Below are positions 24,101 through 38,110 of a stretch of DNA of 64,000 nt, one piece after another; within the stretch, counting starts at the first letter, position 1; every line of letters starts with the position of its first letter. The stretch lies in the NCBI GenBank assembly GCA_021442155.1, contig CM038221.1:152511601-152575600 (forward strand), given 5' to 3'. A program made the position numbers and the translations under genes. The stretch is from Cymbidium sinense (lineage: Eukaryota > Streptophyta > Magnoliopsida > Asparagales > Orchidaceae). Under the pieces are notes generated by a model. That model saw only the letters and a list, made by a program, of their open reading frames with translations, did no database searches and was not told where the DNA came from.

Positions 24101-25326
24101 TGTTGTATGTTTTCACATCATGCATAAAAAGCATCTTGCTTCACTCTTGCTTATGGAGAGCTTCAACCTTTACTAGAGAACTTGGCTTGACCTTTTAGAG
24201 CCATGGTGGAAATACACCTCCTTCTTGCTGATTTTAGCCCATAATCCAAATTCTCATGCATTATGCATATGAATCCCATAGCCTGTGTCAAATCAATTGT
24301 CCAAAAATGAAAATAAAATATAATAAAATTTTGCATTAGATTTAAGTCATTAATCATGCCCTACATTACTAGTCTCTTAGGGAGTGTGTTTGAGGACTTA
24401 GTCTCTTTCTAAATAATCAAAAGCCTAGTTATCTTACAAAAGCATATGACTTGCCGACATGTATTTAAAATCATAGGAGGATTTTTCGCCACCCCATGCG
24501 TAAGTCCAACAAATAAGTGGTTTATCCTTTCTTGTGGAGGTAAACAATAAACTCATTTTTGCCTTAGATTTAGGTCATGCCTTCGCTCTCGCCAAAGCTC
24601 CCTAGATTTAGGTTCAGAGGTTTCTACTTTCCTTTGCGGGCTACAAGCATAAATCCTCACCTCTTAGGCATTTCCATGATCTTTTGTTATGGAATTGTAA
24701 ACCCTATATTTCTAAAAAAAATTTAACTCAAACAAATAAATCACTTCAACTTCAAAAATATAAAGCCCAATCATAAGATAGTTTGGGATGCTTACTAGGC
24801 TTCCTAGTATCATAAGCATCCCCTACATATCTTTCTTTGGTTTCGATAATAACTCCCTCCTCTTGATCAATCCCACTTGATCTTCTAAAAATAAACTAAT
24901 TGAATGATAATCCTATCTTTGAAATCACTGGAGACAATGATCATTTACATTAATCGAGAGTATTATTAAGGAATCTGATTCCTTATGATGTAATTAGCTA
25001 TGGGGGCTTGCCTCCATAGGGAACTTAACGAACCTGATTTAAAATAAACCCTGTTTTACTTTTTCATGTAAAGTAGGAGAAGACTCTCTACTACATCCGA
25101 AGACCCATAGTCCTTAGGAGTCTTTATTAAGATGATTAGGTCCATTGTATGATGGTGACTTTTGTCTCTTGAGATAGTACATCATTCCTCAATGTCATAC
25201 CCGATCACCCTAATAAGAACATCTACAGATCTATATGGTGTCCAACACAAGAAAGTTGTTATTTTATTTTTCATTTATTTTTCTTGAAAAGATAGATGAA
25301 GAATAAAAAAATAAAATTTCACCACA

Positions 25327-28300
25327 TAGTCTAAAGGAATTTAATGAAATTATGGTTAACTTACATGTGTAAGAAAACCATAAAAGAAATTAATTAAATC
25401 CCTTAAGCCTAATTAACTATTAATCATGAGCTAATTGCATTAGGCACCTTTAATTTCTAAGGAGCATTGCTAATTTACTTTTAATGTGGTTGCATATCAT
25501 ACTGGCTCATCATTAATTAGTTAATTAACTTACAGTATAGGTAATTTAATTGACTTAATTCATACCCTAACCTAATTAAACCATAAAATCAACCTAATTC
25601 CCCTTCATTAAACTAAATTAACTCACATATGGGGAATGGAATTAGGATTAGCATACCTTTCTCACATTCCTTAAATCAAATCAAACATGAAAATGAAATG
25701 ACATTAAAGAACTTTGGTTTGTTTTAAATAATTTTATTTAGTTTGATTGTCCTTGGGGGTTAATTGATTTGAATGAGATTATATACTCACACTCTTTTAT
25801 TTCTTTCCAATCATGCTAAATGCTATATTTCATATGATTCACGAATCCATCTCTTTCAAATTAATTAAATAAAAAATGTATCCATTATGTTAATTTGCAT
25901 GTGCTGGCTTAATTATAAATATGTGTGGCTAATATCACTATTAAATCTCAAATATATTTTCAAAAGTTTATTAATCAATGAATATACATATATATTGTAA
26001 CTTTAGTTATATATACATAGGAAATGTAAGTGAATAGAAATTTAGTGTATGAAATAAAGTTTATTCCTTACATTCATGTGTTGATTTGTATAAGTAAGAA
26101 TATTAGCGGGTATATTAATCTAGAAATCCCAGGGACGCATGGCTTTAAGTTGCCCTAAGGAGGTTCCTACCTCATTCCCTTGGTGCAAAATAATGGCGAC
26201 GTACCTGCTTGATTTTATTCTTATGCATTTAGACATCAGAATTTAGATGGAGCTTTAATTCATTTATACAAAATAAATCAATCAAATCAAAATACAATTT
26301 TTTTGTATGGCTTTCTACTCTTGTAGTTGTTTATACATCCATATGAATCTAAGGATAGCAGGTATATTAGTCTAGACATCCCAGGGATGCACCATTTTAA
26401 GTATCCCTAAGGAGGTTCCTACCTCATTCCCTTTGTGCAGAACAATGGCGATGTAGTTGCTTAAAATTTTTATACATGTGAATGTGTACTTAGCTAATGA
26501 ATGACCTTTTTTAAAAAGACATGTGTTCATGTTTTGTTTAGTAGGTTGAGTCGATTAGTAATGTGATTTAAGGTTCTTTCCTTATGCTTTTGCATAAGAA
26601 TTTATATATAGTTTTAAATTAATATGACAAAAACATTCAACCAAATGAAGCATTAATCCCCAAATGCATTTACTCACATTCATCATTTAAGTGTGTTAAG
26701 ATATAAATTGTATGTATAGTTATGCTTAGAATTTAATCATATGCATGATATATATGATGGAGAGAAATGAATAAATAAGTGTTATATGATAGTGATTCAT
26801 TCCAACTAATCTTAAGATGCCTTTCTTATTGAATGAGTTTATTTAAAGTGAACCTAAACATTAGGACTAATTAAAACATATAATAAGTCATTCACTAAAG
26901 GGAATTGATTAACTAATTTGCTTTAGATGTGACTTAAGGTATGGATAAAAGAGAGTGATCCTTTCTTTCTTTCTCTTCATAACACTTATTTATTGAGTGT
27001 AGGTCAAATGAAATAAAAGAAAACATTAAATAAAATTTGTAAATTAGTTAAACCATTTAAAGTGAAACCACCCTTTATGATTAAATGTCCTTCATACTTA
27101 AAAAATCTTAACTCTAAAACCTAATTAAGACCTACCACACAAGCCTTAACACACACATTAGATTAAGTCACCACTGCTAGCTTTATGTTAGGGTAGTGTA
27201 TGGTTTTATATATGCTTGTTTTGTGATGTACTGTTATAGAGTGGATGTTAGGGTGTATGTTTCATAGACTGGATGTTAAAGTGTATGTTTCGTAGATTGG
27301 ATGTTAGGCTATAATTAGCCTAATCATATTTTCTATAGGAGATTATGCTTAAGGGGCACTCAAAATAAATATAAATGCTCTCTTTTATAGGTTTCTTAAC
27401 CCCTAAGCATAATCTATATTAGACAGTGGACTTGGTTACCCATGTGTACTAAGTCCAAATTATTCATATAACCGCTTTTGATGTGTTTAGCAAACACTTA
27501 TTTTGTAGGTGTGGTTAGATTTACTTTTTCATTCTTTTAAATGTAATTATGCATTAGTAATTTGGTTAAGTGTTATGGGGTTAAGGATGAACATTGGGTT
27601 TAATCTAGTACCCATGTGATGCCTAGAGGCCTACCACAACAAATGGAGCAAATCAAATGAAGAAATGGAGGGAGCACGAAGACTTGAAGATCCCCCATAA
27701 CACTAACCATTCATAATTTGTAATTATTCTTTTACATTACCGGTTGTATAAGGGTAGAACTTGGCTACCCACAATTTTTTTTTAGGTTGTATGGCAGAAC
27801 CGACCGCACCGGCCTGCTATTCTTTCATGTTGAGATTATAAATTGTTCGATGATTTGTTTACACTGGGAAATAGAAATGACATGTATTTTCCTAGTTTCT
27901 TAATATATGATGATTTAATATGTGGCCTGGATCAGTTTAAGCTCTTAGGGAAAAAATAATTTTTCTACCCCAACTATAACTCATAACTAAATTTTCTAAA
28001 ATAACTCATAACCTCACATTAAGCTTGGGCATTAAATCAAGATAATAAAATATTTAGCAACCCCTTAGCTAGATGTTGTATGCTTAATATCATGCACATC
28101 ATTTTATTTCACTCTTGCTAAGAGAGGGTTTCCATCTTTGCCAGATAAGGAAAAGGCTTGAACTTTGAGAGCCTATGATGGAAAACACCTCTTTCTCTTT
28201 TGATTTATCCCATAACCCATTTCACCATGCAATTAGCCATATAAAATCCTACGGCCTGTGTCAAAATAAAGAGTCAAAAATAAAATAAAATTTAATAAGA

Positions 28301-29230
28301 TTTGCATTATACTAAGTCATTATTCATACCACTCATGCTCAATTCTCTTAGGGAGTGGGTTTAAGGACTTCAGTTTCTTTCTAAATAATAACAACCTAGC
28401 CATCTAGCAAATCATATGACTTGACCACATAGTTTTAAAATGTAACAGGAGTTAGCTGGCTACCACTCCAAGCGATTATATGTCCAGTAGTTGGATGGTT
28501 TACTCTCTCTTATGGAGGTAAATAATATACCCACTTTCGCCTTAAATATAGGTCATGCTTTGGCCTTGGCTAAAGTTCCCTAGATTTAGGATCTGATGTT
28601 GTTGTTTCTTTTTGGGGCTATAAGCATAAATTCTCACCTCTTAGGCATTTCCACAATTTTGTATTATGGAGTTATAAGTCCTGGATTTCTAATAAAATTT
28701 TAACTCAAATATATAATTCTCCTCAATTTCAAACATATAAAGCCCAACTATAAGATAGTTTGTGATGCTCACTATATTTCCTAGTATCATGAGCATCCCC
28801 TACTCATCTCCTTTTGGTCTCGATAATTTATCTCTCCTTTAGACTATCCCATTTGATCTTCCAAACCTAGCCAATTTATTGATAGTCCTATCTTTGAATT
28901 CTTTGGAGACAATAATAACCTACTTTAATCGAGAGTATTCCAAAGGAACTCACCATCCTTAGGATGTAATTAACTATGGGGGCTTGCACCCATAGGGAAC
29001 TTTAGAACCTAGTTTAAATAAACCCTACTTTACTCATCCATGTAAAGTAAGGGAAAATTTTTTTGAAGACCCATCATGCCTTAGAGTCCTTATTAGTGAT
29101 TAGGTCCATCATATGGTAGAGATTTTATCTTTCGAGATGGTGCACTATTCTTTGATAGATCACCTTAATAATCCTCAAATTGTGGTGTCCCTCCCCATAT
29201 ACACACACATATCACATATACATATACACA
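25327..29230 (+). repeat. LTR C: forward LTR, 3' half, host of element 1
   Basis: Alignment with the LTR resumes mid-LTR directly after element 1 (25327 corresponds to about 22170) and runs to GTGGTGTCC near 29193, then through an ATATACACACAC stretch to AATAAATACCA (about 29243), an end also seen in LTR E. The left half of this LTR should lie before the window, left of element 1. It may be the 5' LTR of element 3, since it has the same orientation and lies upstream of it; that is inference. Confidence 0.7.
26105..26465 (+). repeat. Two LTR subrepeats of about 240 bp in LTR C
   Basis: Units at about 26105 and 26345 share TATTAATCTAGAAATCCCAG, CTAAGGAGGTTCCTACCTC and CAATGGCGA. The same unit appears three times in element 2's LTR (37505-38110, reverse) and twice in LTR D (56085-56390, reverse), and is absent from the 3' LTR of element 1. 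Units are more GC-rich than their surroundings. Confidence 0.7.
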
Positions 29231-29349
29231 TAATAAATACCAGGTCCATTGTAGGGTAATTATCTTCAAATCTATTCCTTAATGTCCCGATCACCTCAAT
29301 CACCTGATTTGCATAATGTCATACACATATATCAAAAATAAACACAAAG
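29231..29349. other. Junction between LTR C and truncated element 2
   Basis: After the LTR end comes a short forward repeat of LTR sequence (GGTCCATTGTAGGG at about 29244, then TTCCTTAATGTCCCGATCAC), then about 40 unassigned bases before reverse gag begins. Element 2 pol and 3' LTR, and the front of element 3, are missing here, so this looks like a deletion or rearrangement scar. Confidence 0.5.
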
Positions 29350-29359
29350 ATACCTATAG

Positions 29360-32300
29360 CTTCTATGGGATCATCTGACCGCTTAACTTCTCAAAAGGTG
29401 AACCCAATTGATTCAGAAAAGGAAAGTATGATTTTGAATCAAAAGAGAGGAGACCGGAATGATTAGAGCTATCATTATTATTTTCTAGACTTGGAGAATT
29501 TTTAACAGGAATAAAATCTAGAGTATCAGAAGTGGACAAGATGTAAGTGAAAGCTTTTTTTATTAATTTCTTTTTGGATGGAGGTACATGATAAAAATCT
29601 AACAAAGTAAGTGGATTAAGGGATTTAATGCCCTTGTCCATTGACACATTGCTCCTGCTGGTAGAAGAGGTGCTAGTGGAGGAAGAAGTAATAACTATAA
29701 TTATGGATGGAGTGCTGACTTGGATGGTAAACTATCTTGGCTAACATGTCTTGGGTTGTCACCTTCTTCCAGTTATCTTTGGTAACTTGCAAAACTTCTT
29801 TAATGTTGGAGGTTTGAGTAGCCTTAGATACCTATAAAGAGAGTTTCTTGATTTTAGAAATAACTTTTTTAGAGGTTTGGAGCAAGCAATATCTCAACTT
29901 TCTTTTATCTTAAGAGGATCGCAAGTATCCCCAGGAATTACTCTAATAGGACTAGATTGTGGCTCTAATAAATATTTCTTAGGGATAACTATAATGCCTG
30001 ACTTGTAGCTACGCTCAAGTTAGTCCTTAAAAGTAATATAATCCTCTAACACATGACTAATCATGCAATTGTAGGGGCAATAGTTAGGATCATTACTCTT
30101 GCCACTTAGCTCTAGTAGTTGAAAGTCGCTTTAAAAGGTTCTTAAAGATTTTCTAACTACCTCCCTCTTGAATGAATATGGCTTTATCAGAGTAGGTGGA
30201 TAATAGCTTGGATTCAGAGTACCATGTTGGGTATGTCACAGGGGAATGGCTATTATAGAAGTTGATATGACGATCAAGATGGTGGCATAGGGGCTGGAAA
30301 AGGATGTTGCTGAGCTCAAGGTCTATATACATACTCTGCTGTTTCCCTCATCCACTAACCTGTCTCGCTTCTTCTCAAACACCTTTTATGGCTTAGGCTG
30401 AGATGATTAGTCAGGAAAGGGAAAATGTTTGGCTTCCTCTTGCAAGTTATCTGTCTTGTTAATTAGTTTCTCAAATATCTGGATGGTAAAACCCTTAAGT
30501 ATGAAGGTGACTGGGCCATGAATTTTCTTGAGAAGAATCTAAATGGCATGTTGTTCAGACAACTATTGAGATTTCATGCTGTTGCCACTGAGAATAAATA
30601 AGGGACTCATTGGGAACTTTTTGCTACAATGAGGTCACCTACAATCACTCTTGATTAGCTCCAAAGAAACCTCTTGATGAAGAGGTGCTCCAACTGAGCA
30701 AAAGTCCCTACCAAACTATTGGGCAATTCGGCATACCAATCAAATGCAACCCTTGCTAGTTACCTAACAAAGAGTTCAACAAGAGTGTGTCATCGCCCCA
30801 TGTAATAAATTAACTCTAAATGTGCAATATGCTAACGTGAGTTCCCACTACCATCAAAGATCTTGAAGGAAGGTGACACAAAACCATTATTGTATTGAAC
30901 TACATCAAATTACTCCAGTTATGGTCTACCCTTTGGAATGGATGAGTTTCTGCTTAATATCGCTTCCCTCACTTGCTCTACCATATGATATCCTTTTCAT
31001 GCATGGATGTGCCTGTAACCTTCTTATGCAAACTACCAAGATTGTCCGTGGGTACACCTAGATAAAGTATGCACCAACTCGTCTATCAACTATAGAGAAG
31101 GTTATGAAACTAGTCAAGTCTCAAAAAAAACCACCGCCATCAACTCTTCTTATCCATCTTATCAATGTGAATATCCCTCTGACTGAGCTGGTGGAGGAGG
31201 TGCTGAGTCGAGTGAGAAGTGTCACCTTCCTTGAGCACAGCACCTTCCTGGCTAAGTCGATCTTGCTATAAGGATCCCCGTGTATTGACCATGTGGACCT
31301 CTACGGTGTCGTCTAACATGTCATCCTCAACAAGATCAAAGTGGACCCTATCCTCCAACTGATTTGAATGGTCACTCCAGATAATTCACCTTTTCTCAGT
31401 GTAGTAGTCTACTAATATGTCATCTATCAATCGACTATCCTTAGACGGACGAACACTCCGACCTATCCATAGCACTATGCTTCTCTATCTCTATGCAATG
31501 GATGTTGCCTAATATCAAGACTTCCTCACTGGGAGGATCAACTATCATGACTATGTCACTCCATTCCCCTCTTTCTTCTATGATGGTGGTGATGCGACAA
31601 CGATGCTCTTGGGTCGCCACTCCTTCCTAACCACAGTTGAGGTAGAGGGTTGAGCAGGGGAGATTGATCTCACCTCAATAGGTGGAGTGGATGGAGCGGG
31701 ATCCTTGGGCCATAGTTGGATAACCAGTGGGGATGGTCTTTCCTGGGACAGGCTTTGCTTACAGAGTGGTGGATGTAAGTACGATGGTGACAGGAGCATG
31801 TGATGGCAACATTGGCCTCTCAACTAGGATCTCCTACATTGTGCCAATAAGAATAATAATGTCGAATGATCGCTCTAATAGGTAACGATCGTGAAAATCC
31901 ATGGAGGTCGTCACTATCCTGCATACCTGCCGCTTCTCTTACCCTCCGAAGCAGATACTCAAGCCTCCATAACTCTCTCTCTATGAATCTAACCCCTAAT
32001 GCTCCTAGGGATCATGGATCTCAAATTAAACAAGGTATCGTGACTCAAAGCATCCAGCACCACTCAATCCCCTAAGTTTGGCAGGGCCTCCTACTCCCTA
32101 GGTGTCTCAAAGTGCTGGTGAGAGGATGCAGTGATCCTTCTAGTCTTCCCATCCATCCAGGTCAGAGGGGTGAACCTGCCACTCAAAAGTGGAGTGGTAC
32201 ATGGAGAACCCTCCTCGATATGGGAAGTATCGAGCCCTCGCCGCTCATGGTATCGCTTAACCTTTCTATTTTTATTATGATGTTGGGTGTAGGTGGGCAA

Positions 32301-32740
32301 AGCAAAATGGGAATTGGAACCTACCTCGAATGTAGGGGAGACTATCTCAAAGGCTAAGATAGCCTTCCCATTTGAGGTGACCAAAGAGGAGGTAGCAGCC
32401 TCATGAGCTATGGTGGGGGCAACCATGAACCCGAGTAGCAATGCAATCGACACTAACACCAACAAGTGGGAGCCACCATAAGCCTCTTTAATGAGGGGAA
32501 CTCAGAGTCATGTGACATGTTACAGTAGATAAGTGGTGTCTATCTCGCCACCTCCTCCCTACTAACATTTGTGAGGGTTGTCCCCTCGCAAGTAATCCAG
32601 ACCCCCTCAAAGCCATGGCCAAAGTAAATTAGGTGTGCGGCATCAGTCATAGTGAGATTGACTTTATCCAAGGCCAAATCAACACCATAAGGGAAAACAA
32701 ACTAGCTGGGAGCCAGGATCACTACACTGATTGAAGGTTG
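29360..32740 (-). pseudogene. gag: gag region of element 2, reverse, broken and truncated
   Basis: Homologous to 7200-10700 of element 1 throughout. Reading leftward: an N-terminal part with VDLALDKVNLTMTDA and WITCEGTTLTNVSREE (about 32690-32560), a 124-codon open stretch (32465-32091), the core with ARVAFDWYAELPNS and FAQLEHLFIKRF (about 30760-30640), a knuckle NYCPYNCMISHVLEDY where the last Cys is replaced by Tyr (about 30090-30040), IRVIPGDTCDPLK (about 29960-29920), and a last open stretch 29647-29363. Stops break all frames. The protease and everything after it are missing. It is less scrambled than element 1 in the knuckle region and helps to read it. Confidence 0.7.
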
Positions 32741-32839
32741 GAAAGACTGATTGCGCTAAAATTACTGCATTTATTTGAAATGTAACTGAATCAAATACTT
32801 GCTTTAATATTTATCTTCAATCATTAACTTATAAACTTG

Positions 32840-34370
<1,531 letters not shown>

Positions 34371-37300
34371 TTTTCAAAAATGTGCCTTTGAAAAAGGAAA
34401 TTTAAAGATTATTAATTTTAATTTTGAAAAGAACATCCATGTAATAATTATAAGAATTGTTAAATGAGGTTTGGTTATATGAGTTTTATGCATTTTGAAA
34501 ATTTCTTATGAATTTTTGTGCAAAATCTTTTGTTATGTGGATTTTGAAAAAGTGCTTTTAGAAAGTGGTATTTTGCAAAAGAGTTTATTTTCTTAAATAT
34601 AAGATGAACCTTGCCTCACAAATCTAGTGGTAAAGAGATTCTAAATTTTTTTCATCTCCTTTTATTAGTTAATTTTATCTTTACCTATTTGAGTTCCAAT
34701 AGGTTCCAAGACCTACAAGGGAGGTCCCAAAACCTGGATGATGCTGCTTGCTTAAGAATGAAATAAGTTAAGTGTCATTGGAAAGAGAGATAGTCTCGGA
34801 CTCATATGAAATACCAGTCCACTATCGATGCTTGGAGATAACAATTGTCTACTAAATATGGAGAGAGGACATTCCCAAAGAAAAAAATCTAAAAATGGTG
34901 TTTTTGAATATGTATGGGGACACCAATCTGAGGATGTACTTATTGAGGTGATCAGGTATGACATTAAGGAATGGTGCTTTATCTCGAAAGATATAAATTA
35001 CCACCCTTTAATGGACCTAATCACCTAATAAGGACACCTAAGGCATGATGGGACTTTGAATATACTAGAGATTTTTCCCCTACTTTACATTGATGAATAA
35101 AGTAGGGTTTATATTAAATCGGGTCCTAATGTTCCCTATGAGGGCAAGCCTCCATAGTTAATTACATTCTAAGGAAGGTGAATTTCTTAGGAATACTCTC
35201 TATTAAAGTAGGCAATTATTGTCTCCAAAAATTTTAATGATACGACTATAAATAAGCTGGCTATATTGGAAAATCCAATATGATAGATCAAAAGGAGAGA
35301 CTTATTATCGAAGCTAAAGAAGATAAGCAGAGAATGCTCATAATACTAGGAAAATGTAGTGAGCATTCCAATTTATCCTATGGTTGGACTTTATATGTTT
35401 AAATTTAAAGAGAATTATTAATTTAAGTTGAAATTTTATTAGATTGCTAAGGCTTACAATCCACCAACACAAGGTTAGGGGAATGCCTAAGAGGTGAGGA
35501 TTTATTCTTCAGAAACAACAAATAACCTCATATCCTAAATCTATGGAGTTTTAGCAAAATAAAGCATGACCTAAATATGGCAAGATGGGTATATGGTTTA
35601 TCTCCACAAGAGAGTAAAAACCACTAAAACTTATAACCTCCTAGTGTAACTCCTCCTATTCTTTAAAATTATGTAGGCAAGTCATATGATTTTGCAAGAT
35701 AGTTAGGTTGTTATTATTTAGAAAGATACCAAAGTCCTTAAACCCACTCCTTAAGAGACTAGAGCATGAGTGGTATGAGCCATGACTTAGCCTAATGTAA
35801 ATATTTTTAATTTTTATTTAATTTTGAACTCTTCATTTTTGACAAAGGTCATAGGATATTGCATGCCTATATACATTATGAAATGAGTTATGGGTCAAAT
35901 CAAGAGAGAAGAGGGTGAAGCTCTGTCAGTAGGAGTTGCTCTCACAAGTCAAGTGGTTCCCATATGTGCAAGAATGGAGGCCCTCATTTTACAATAGCTA
36001 TTCATGATGATATGCATGATATTAAGCATACAACATTCAGCTAAATGGTTGCAAAACCTTTTAATTACCTTGACTCAATGCTTAGGCTTTATGTGAGGTC
36101 ATGAGTTATTTATAAAATTTAGTTATGACTTGTAGTTGGGGTAGAAAATTTATTTTTTCTAAGAGCGTAATCTGATCCAGGCCACACATTAAATCACTAT
36201 ATACAAAAGAAGACATGATGTTTCTATTATGCAATTTAAATATAACATCAAGCATTTTATAAATCTAATGCAAAAGAATGAAAGGTCGGTGCGGTTGGGT
36301 ACCGTTGTACAACCTGAAAAGAGAGAAATGGGTAGCCGAGCTCTACCCTTATACAATTCAATATATGAAATAATAATTATAATTTTATAAATGAATAAAT
36401 GCTATGGTGGTATTCTTATCTTCACTCTTCATATCTAATTTTCTTCTTCATTTGGATGTATTTTCTCCAAAGGCATCACAGGCTCCCCGACAAACCTAAC
36501 CATGCTCATCTAATCCCCATAATAATCCTAATTCCTAATGTGAAATTATATTAAAAATAGGAAAAGTAAATCTGACTACATCTGCAAAATAAGTGTTAGC
36601 TAAACGCACCATACAACCTGAGCAGTTATATGAATAATTTGGATTTAGCACCTTGAACTTGGGCAACCAAGCCCATTTGTCCTAATTTAGATTATTCTTA
36701 GGGGTTAAACAAACTGCAAAAGAGAGCATTTATATTTATTTTAAGCACCCTTAAGCACAATCTCCTATATAAAACATGAATAGGCTAATCATGACCAAAC
36801 ATCCAATCTATGAAGCATACACCATAGCATCCAGTCTAAAATAATATATCATAAACCAAACAGACATCACTCCATGCACCACCCTAACATAAAGCTAAAA
36901 GTGGTGACTTAATTCTAAAGTGTGTGTGTTAAGGCTTGTGTGGTATGCCTTAACTAAGCTTTGTTATAATTTTCTAAGTATGAAAGGATTTAATTATAAA
37001 GAATGGTTTCATTTTAAGTGACTTAATTGATTTGCAAGTCTTGCTTAATGTTTTCTTTTGTTTCATTTGTTTACACCTAACAACTAAGTGTTATAAAGAG
37101 AAGAAAAGAGAGGATCTCTCTCTTTTATCCCTACCTTAAACCACATCTATAGCATATTAATTAATCAATTACCTTAATTGAATGGATTATTACATATTTC
37201 AAATTAATCGTAAGTTTAGGTTCACTTTAAATAAACTCATTCAATAAGAAAGGCATCTTAAGATTAATTAGAATTAATTACTATCACATGACACATATTC

Positions 37301-37504
37301 ATTCATTTCTTCCCATCATATGTAACATGCACATGATCAAACCTTAAGCATACCTATACATGCAATATGTTTTAACACACTTCAATGATGAATGCAAGCA
37401 AGTATTTTTGGAATTTATATCTTCCTTTTGATGGAATCATTTTATCATGTAAATTTAAAACTTTATCTAAATTCTTATATAAAAATACAAAGGAATGAAA
37501 TTAA

Positions 37505-38110
37505 ATAGGTATGTGTCATTGTTAATCAGTGAAGTGAGGTAATCAAATAATCCTCTTAGGGCTAGCTAAAGCCTCATGTTCCTGGGATGTCCAAACTATA
37601 TACCCATTATATTCATGCATAAGTAAATTTGCATACATGAACATAAGAAAGAGAGCTCCAAGTCATATGATTAATTAATTCAACAACTTAATCATTCATG
37701 AATGCATGGATTTTTTATAAAATACAATGGGTTTTAATTCCATAATTAAATACACACACATGTGTCAGGGACATAAGCTAGTACATATCATTGTTATTCA
37801 TGGAAGTGAGGTAATCAAATGACATCCTTGGGGCTAATTAAAGCCTCATATTCCTGGGATGTCCAGACTAAATATTTTTCTTTTCTCAAATACATATGGA
37901 TGTATACATAAATAAAGGAATGAAAACCATGCAAAAGTTATATTTTTATTGATTGAAACATTTATGCATATGGTAAGTCTTATCCAAATTCTAATATTGA
38001 AATACATAAGAATGAAATCAGAGTACATGCATTAACCAGGAAGTGAGGTAATCAAATGACCTCCTTGGGGATAACTAAAGCCTCGTATTCGGGATGTCCA
38101 TGTTATATAC
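37505..38110 (-). repeat. Three LTR subrepeats of about 250 bp in element 2
   Basis: Units end near 37605, 37870 and 38105 on the + strand, each with GAAGTGAGGTAATCAAAT, TAAAGCCTC and GGGATGTCCA. They are the same unit as in LTR C (two) and LTR D (two). Confidence 0.75.

Larger units (their letters stand above)
1..25326 (+). mobile_element. Element 1: Tat/Ogre-type Ty3/gypsy LTR retrotransposon, 5' end outside window
   Basis: The parts read in order: LTR (to 4665), primer site, leader with tandem hairpins, gag, protease, RT, RNaseH, second RNaseH, integrase, repetitive 3' region, LTR (18688-25326). The two LTRs match each other better than they match the other LTR copies here, and they share a GAA-rich tract (944-1012 and 23645-23735) that LTR C lacks, so they look like one pair. 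By eye they are roughly 90% alike over 660-930 versus 23365-23645, so the insertion is not young. The dual RNaseH and very long LTRs are known traits of the Tat/Ogre lineage. Every coding domain carries stops and frameshifts. Since LTR C resumes mid-LTR right after 25326, the element probably inserted into LTR C; the left target duplication would lie before position 1. Confidence 0.85.
18688..25326 (+). repeat. 3' LTR of element 1, 6,639 bp
   Basis: The start TGTTGACCTCA is fixed by the same start in element 3 (47835), element 2 (42739, reverse) and LTR D (61135, reverse). The end is ACA at 25326. In order: a 1.9-kb start built of AAATCAA and TTGACC-like repeats (18.88-20.6 kb), the promoter-equivalent zone (20.6-21.4 kb), and an AT-rich 3' half. 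Compared with LTR D and element 2 it is about 1.1 kb shorter, because it lacks the segment with the about 240-bp subrepeats (junction near 22980-23050). Confidence 0.85.

Noticed and set aside
32091..32357. 124-codon minus frame with a hydrophobic start, as a secreted protein
   Set aside because: The hydrophobic stretch lies inside element 2 gag with stops on both sides; the plus-strand frame 32112-32357 is its shadow.
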